Positions 60,200 through 64,000 of a DNA stretch of 64,000 nucleotides are shown here, piece by piece. Numbering within the stretch: position 1 is the stretch's first letter; each line of letters opens with the position of its first letter. Below the pieces are notes generated by a model. It was given only the letters and a program-made list of their open reading frames with translations, did not search any database and had not been told where the DNA came from. The position numbers and the translations under genes are program-made. Source of the DNA: Nereocystis luetkeana (lineage: Eukaryota > Sar > Phaeophyceae > Laminariales > Laminariaceae); assembly GCA_031213475.1 (NCBI GenBank), contig JARUPZ010000003.1, positions 12,281,580 through 12,345,579 on the forward strand. The letters are read 5' to 3'.

Positions 60200-61170
60200 G
60201 ACATTATTTGCAAAAATCAAAATCAAAAGGATTCAATTGCTGAGCGTGGGTTGGCACAATTCGATGCGAGTCGACGAGGGAAGAAAAGGCTGAAATCTTC
60301 TCGCGATAAAAATGAAGGCACGTACCGTAGCGAGAAAGGGGGAGAAGAGCCTGATATGTGACCCCGGATCTGAGTTACGAGTTGGAAGGAGCGAGAGAAG
60401 AAGATGGGCGAGGAAAATAAATGTGACGAGCAAAAAAAAAAAATGTGTCGTGCAGCCTAATTCTAGATGTAAGTTGTGCATTGTAATTACGTTGAAATAT
60501 GAGGAATTACTATTAATACTGATAATAGGACCTGTCTATACTTGGAGTACTACTGTAGTACGTGTATTCATATCGGAGCATACTGGTTGCTGCTGTTGAG
60601 TACCATGTTTGAAGCATACCTGGTATAGTGCACCTACATACAGGTCCCTAAAAGCACCAGCACGGGTGTTTGTCGATACGTGTCGATGGTCGATTTTCGC
60701 AATGAGCCTACCGCCGTAGAGCGAAGGACGATGTTGCTACAGCAGTATTTGCTGCCGCTGCCTAAAAAAAACAAGCCAATGACCAACTTCAGGTAGCGGT
60801 GTGGACAGCAAGTGCGATGAGAAACAGACGGAACAAAAAAAAATCCCACAGATAAGACGTGCAATATATATACAGAGTAGATACCGCTCGAAAAAGCGGA
60901 GCAAAAACAGGCTTAAAACGTCAACAACCAAGCAAAACAAGGGGGATACCTCGGAGAAACGATTAACTTGAACGCTTGAACGCGACACACTTTCGCGGTT
61001 TTTTTGTCCAGCCTCCGCACAACAGATGCCGTGGTCACTCTACGATACGAATGTGTGAATAGCGTGTACCCTGGCATGCCCAACCGCCTATTGAAAGCAA
61101 TCCATCCCCCTTGGTGCCTTCATGACAATGCATGCATGCAGCATGCGCCTCGTGACGGCCGAGGGAGCTA
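60200..61170. other. no gene assigned
   Basis: Short open frames only, several caused by A-runs. Nothing recognised. Confidence 0.3.
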
Positions 61171-61180
61171 CGTACAGTAC

Positions 61181-61410
61181 GTCAAAGCCGCGGCAACAGT
61201 CTTCAAAGGAGACAAGCACATCGTAATGACCTGATCCATCAATCTGTACGTACCTACGTCAAAGCCGCGGCAACAGTCTTCGAAGGAGACAAGCACATCG
61301 TAATGACCTGATCCATCAATCTGAACGTACCTACGTCAACGCCGCGGCAACAGTCTTCGAAGGAGACTAGCACATCGTAATGACCTGATCCATCAACCTG
61401 AACGTACCGC
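61181..61410. repeat. 77-bp tandem repeat, three units
   Basis: The block gtcaaagccgcggcaacagt through catcgtaatgacctgatcca repeats with a period of 77 bp at 61181, 61258 and 61335; units differ by one to three bases. The period is not a multiple of three, so any frame shifts between units. Confidence 0.88.
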
Positions 61411-61533
61411 AACTCGTGCAATACAGCAGCGCAGTACCAACACGATTGTAGGAACTGCTGATGCTTGCTTGTCCATCAGACGGCCCCTTATCCCCGACAG
61501 CGGACCGACTCCTAGCCTACCTGCCGACTACTA

Positions 61534-61652
61534 TTACGGGGGACCATAGCAATTTTAGGACCAAAGACTGTTATTAATAGTGAGAATAGGTACTTACATA
61601 CTGGTAGGTTTTTGTGCATACCGTAGGTCCTATTTACTACGGTCCCCCGTAA
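61534..61652. mobile_element. TA-type MITE
   Basis: 119 bp, ttacgggggaccatagcaat to tactacggtcccccgtaa, with TA on both sides. Confidence 0.87.
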
Positions 61653-62059
61653 TACTGCTGTGGGATTGTGTCTACAAGCGACTGCAGTAACTGGTGTCGT
61701 TGCGTGGCAACATACGACCAGGGGTAGTTTTTTCAATACAGCAGTACGAGTATAAACACGCGCGATGACACGCCTCCTTCGACGTTTTCGATAACAGTAG
61801 GTTGGGTTGGCGTCGGTTGGCAACGATACTGCCGTAAAACATGGTCGTACCGTTTTCATTTTTATTTTTATTGTTTTTGTGCAGTCGGTCACAGCTGGCG
61901 ATCGAGTTATAGATCAATTATGCGGGGTGTACAACATTTACTCCGCCCAAGGGGAATGATCTCATCATGTACCGGTGGTGTTCATGACAAGGCATCCACG
62001 AGGCAGTTACGTAGTAAACCCATCGTCGTCTCTTGGAAGTGGCCACTCCGCAAAATAAA

Positions 62060-62313
62060 TTAACTCATTGAAGCTGTCATCCGAGTGCAAGTCTGCCCCA
62101 CAAGCCGTTCTTACTGTAGGAGGATGCAGGTCACTCTTCATGCGACTCGCCCACCACCTCACGGCGTTTCGCGCTTGGTGCACGTAATTTCTGCCTGGTC
62201 GGTGAAAACCCGTCATACTCCGTCCCAGCATTGTAGGGATGCGAGGGTCTATGGTCATACGACTACGGCCATGCATGATATATCGAGTGCACCCCCCCCC
62301 CCCCCCCCCCCCT
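62060..62313 (-). repeat. poly(G)-anchored dispersed repeat, longest copy
   Basis: Minus orientation: about 22 G, tgcactcgatata, catgcatggccgtagtcgta, then tccctacaatgctgggacgg and caccgaccaggcagaaatta, a 60-bp insertion relative to the copy at 26109, and cttgcactcggatgacagct. The frame reads MHGRSRMTIDPRIPTMLGR, then ACGADLHSDDSFNEL. Confidence 0.65.
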
Positions 62314-62529
62314 CGGACGATGTTATAAACTGAATTTTCTCGACATCGCAGAAGAGTGCAAACGCCGAGCGAAGCGTCTATTGTGGGAAAGGTCTTAACG
62401 ACCTCTCCCCAAGACCCACTACTTCCGGCGAGGACTGTAAGCCGATCGTCCGGTAAGACCCTCCGGGGGTCGGCCTGCTCGTTGTCTGCGGGCTAGGAAG
62501 CGCTTCCTCGTGGGATCAACGTACGGGAG

Positions 62530-62580
62530 TAGACCCAACCCAACCCCCAACCCAAACCCAAACCCCAACCCTGACCCCAA
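62530..62580. repeat. CCCAA/CCCAAA simple repeat
   Basis: Seven or eight imperfect acccaa(a/c) units. Confidence 0.7.
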
Positions 62581-62869
62581 AGAGGACCCAAAGAAACGTC
62601 CCTAAAATGGGCGAGAAACGCGGCCCTTTCGCTTTTTTTTGTTATTCCGAACCCGCGGACCACGATTTACCCCGACACACTACTATTAATAGTGAAAGTA
62701 AAATTCCCGGAAACTTCTCGGAAATATTCTACTGGATAAAACGTGGATGCTATCTACTGATTTTCGGCGTGTGCCCCCCTTGATAAGTACGAAATCGGTT
62801 CGTTAAATCCCCCCAAGGCGGTGTGGTGTGCTTTTTTTTGTGTGTGTTGCCATTGCCATACGGTAGGTA

Positions 62870-63565
62870 TTTCTCCTCTCGCTTCTTCTCTGTCTCACTT
62901 GGTTGTCTCGGCTACTGCTGTAGTTGTGTAGCAACTGCCTGTTGCTGCGCGGCGAATGTATAAATAAGGTAGCTGTTCGAGAGGCTCCTGCTCCTCTCTC
63001 TCTTTCCCTGTCTCGATTGGTTGTCTTCACTACTGCTGTGGCTGTGTAGCAACCGCCGGTTGTTGCGCCGCAAACGTGTCAGCAGTGAGCTATCTTTTCG
63101 ATAGGCTCCTTCTCCTCTCTCGTTGTTTGTCTCACTTGGTTGCCTCGACTACTGCTGTGCTCGTGTAGCAGACTGCCTGTTGTTGCGCGACAAACGTATC
63201 AACAATGCACCAGGTGGCTAACAGGGTCCCTCTCCTCTCCCTTTCTCTGCCTCACTTCGTTGTATCCACTACTACCACGGTTGTGTATTACGGAGGACCC
63301 TAGTTAACAGGACCTATGGTGTACATAAAAACCTATATGATTGACCATTTTTACTAACAATATTTGGTCCTGTTAACTATGGCCCCCCGTAATAGCAACT
63401 GCCTCTTGTTGAGCGGCGAGCGTATTTAATAACGTAGCTTTCATCAATAGGGTCCTTCTCCTAACTCCGTCTCATTTAATTGTCTTGACCACTGCTGTGA
63501 TTGTGCGCAAGTAGCAACTGCCTGTCCTTGCGTGGCAACGTACTACTGTAACAGCTATCTTCGAC
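62870..63565. repeat. about 118-bp tandem minisatellite, five units
   Basis: The landmark cttggttgtctcgactactgctgt recurs at about 62900, 63018, 63137, 63258 and 63478; the last spacing is normal after removing the 107-bp MITE insertion at 63288. Each unit also holds tgtgtagcaactgcctgttg and a tctcctctc tract. Units are 70-80% alike. Confidence 0.85.
63288..63392. mobile_element. TA-type MITE inside a minisatellite unit
   Basis: 105 bp from ttacggaggacc to ggccccccgtaa. The interrupted unit reads ggttgtgTA[element]TAgcaactgcc, whereas neighbouring units read gttgtgtagcaactgcc, so the insertion duplicated TA exactly. Confidence 0.95.
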
Positions 63566-64000
63566 GGGTTTCTTCTCTGTTGTCTGACCTGGTTCTCCGT
63601 CAAAACCACCGACGCCGAAACCAAGCCGTTCAGGTAGTCTCTCGCATCTCCCCCCCCCGGTACCTGCGGAAAATCTACGCAAAACAAGAGCGCCGGGGGT
63701 GAGCCAACAGCCCGAAGCAAGGCAAGGGGGGCGATTTCGAGGCATCGTGTCATACAGAGGAGGTGCACACAAATTACTCTAGCCTCGACGTAAAATCGCT
63801 CTCCACGCACCAGTACGTATGCCCAACACACAACGTCGAACCTGCACGACTTCGGGAGGACAAATCAACTGCAGACCCCTTAAGGTGTCATGGTTAGTAC
63901 CATGTACCAGGGTATTAAAGTAGTGAACCGATAACTGATACGTAGCCTGGCAGTAAATAGTGGCGTCGGGACGTTGTGCCGTCGTGGTGAAGAAAGGGCC

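Noticed and set aside
61181-61410. CRISPR-like array
   Set aside because: Units are contiguous 77-bp tandem repeats with no unique spacers, in a eukaryotic context.

Overview
The window is eukaryotic nuclear DNA. It has no operons and no bacterial gene density. Real coding sequence appears only as short, spliced exons, and most of the rest is mobile or repetitive. A two-copy family of galactose-3-O-sulfotransferase-like genes, a tyrosine-recombinase retrotransposon with split direct repeats, many short non-autonomous DNA transposons and abundant simple repeats would fit an algal stramenopile such as a brown alga. That assignment is inference; no rRNA, organelle or marker gene is present.

Layout. 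1-2.7 kb: low-complexity and unassigned DNA. 2.7-7.3 kb (minus strand): a compact sulfotransferase gene (copy 1), eight exons assigned, including a 34-nt microexon. 7.3-13 kb: unassigned DNA, GCC-rich trinucleotide DNA and degenerate minisatellites. 13.9-14.4 kb: a 480-bp inverted-repeat element. 14.5-21.0 kb (minus strand): a 6.4-kb tyrosine-recombinase retroelement of PAT/Ngaro type (gag-like, reverse transcriptase, RNase H, tyrosine recombinase) with the split-direct-repeat layout. 21-35 kb: MITEs, a possible signal-peptide exon, a satellite array of about 175-bp units, a decayed LINE-like reverse transcriptase end, and several kilobases with nothing assignable. 37.7-54.5 kb (minus strand): sulfotransferase copy 2. 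Its exons match copy 1 in length and phase, but its introns are inflated to 16.8 kb by SINEs, MITEs, poly(G)-anchored repeats, a CAAA array and an 830-bp ORF-bearing transposon. 55-64 kb: dense MITEs, some nested, a tRNA-like sequence, and 77-bp and about 118-bp tandem repeats.

Function. Both sulfotransferase genes encode the two PAPS-binding motifs (KTHKT and MREPR...S) and should act on galactose or similar sugars in the Golgi, for example in making sulfated polysaccharides. In both, the serine of the 3'-phosphate-binding motif is created only by splicing onto the 34-nt microexon.

Mobile families recognised by their own ends: a 104-126-bp MITE with TA target duplications (14 copies), an approximately 89-bp MITE at TTAA sites (14 copies plus two half copies, piggyBac-like), an 830-bp TTA-flanked element with a conserved reading frame, a tRNA-derived SINE, and a repeat that always begins with a G-run. 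One tandem-repeat unit interrupted by a TA-type MITE gives a direct empty-site/filled-site comparison that fixes the element boundaries.
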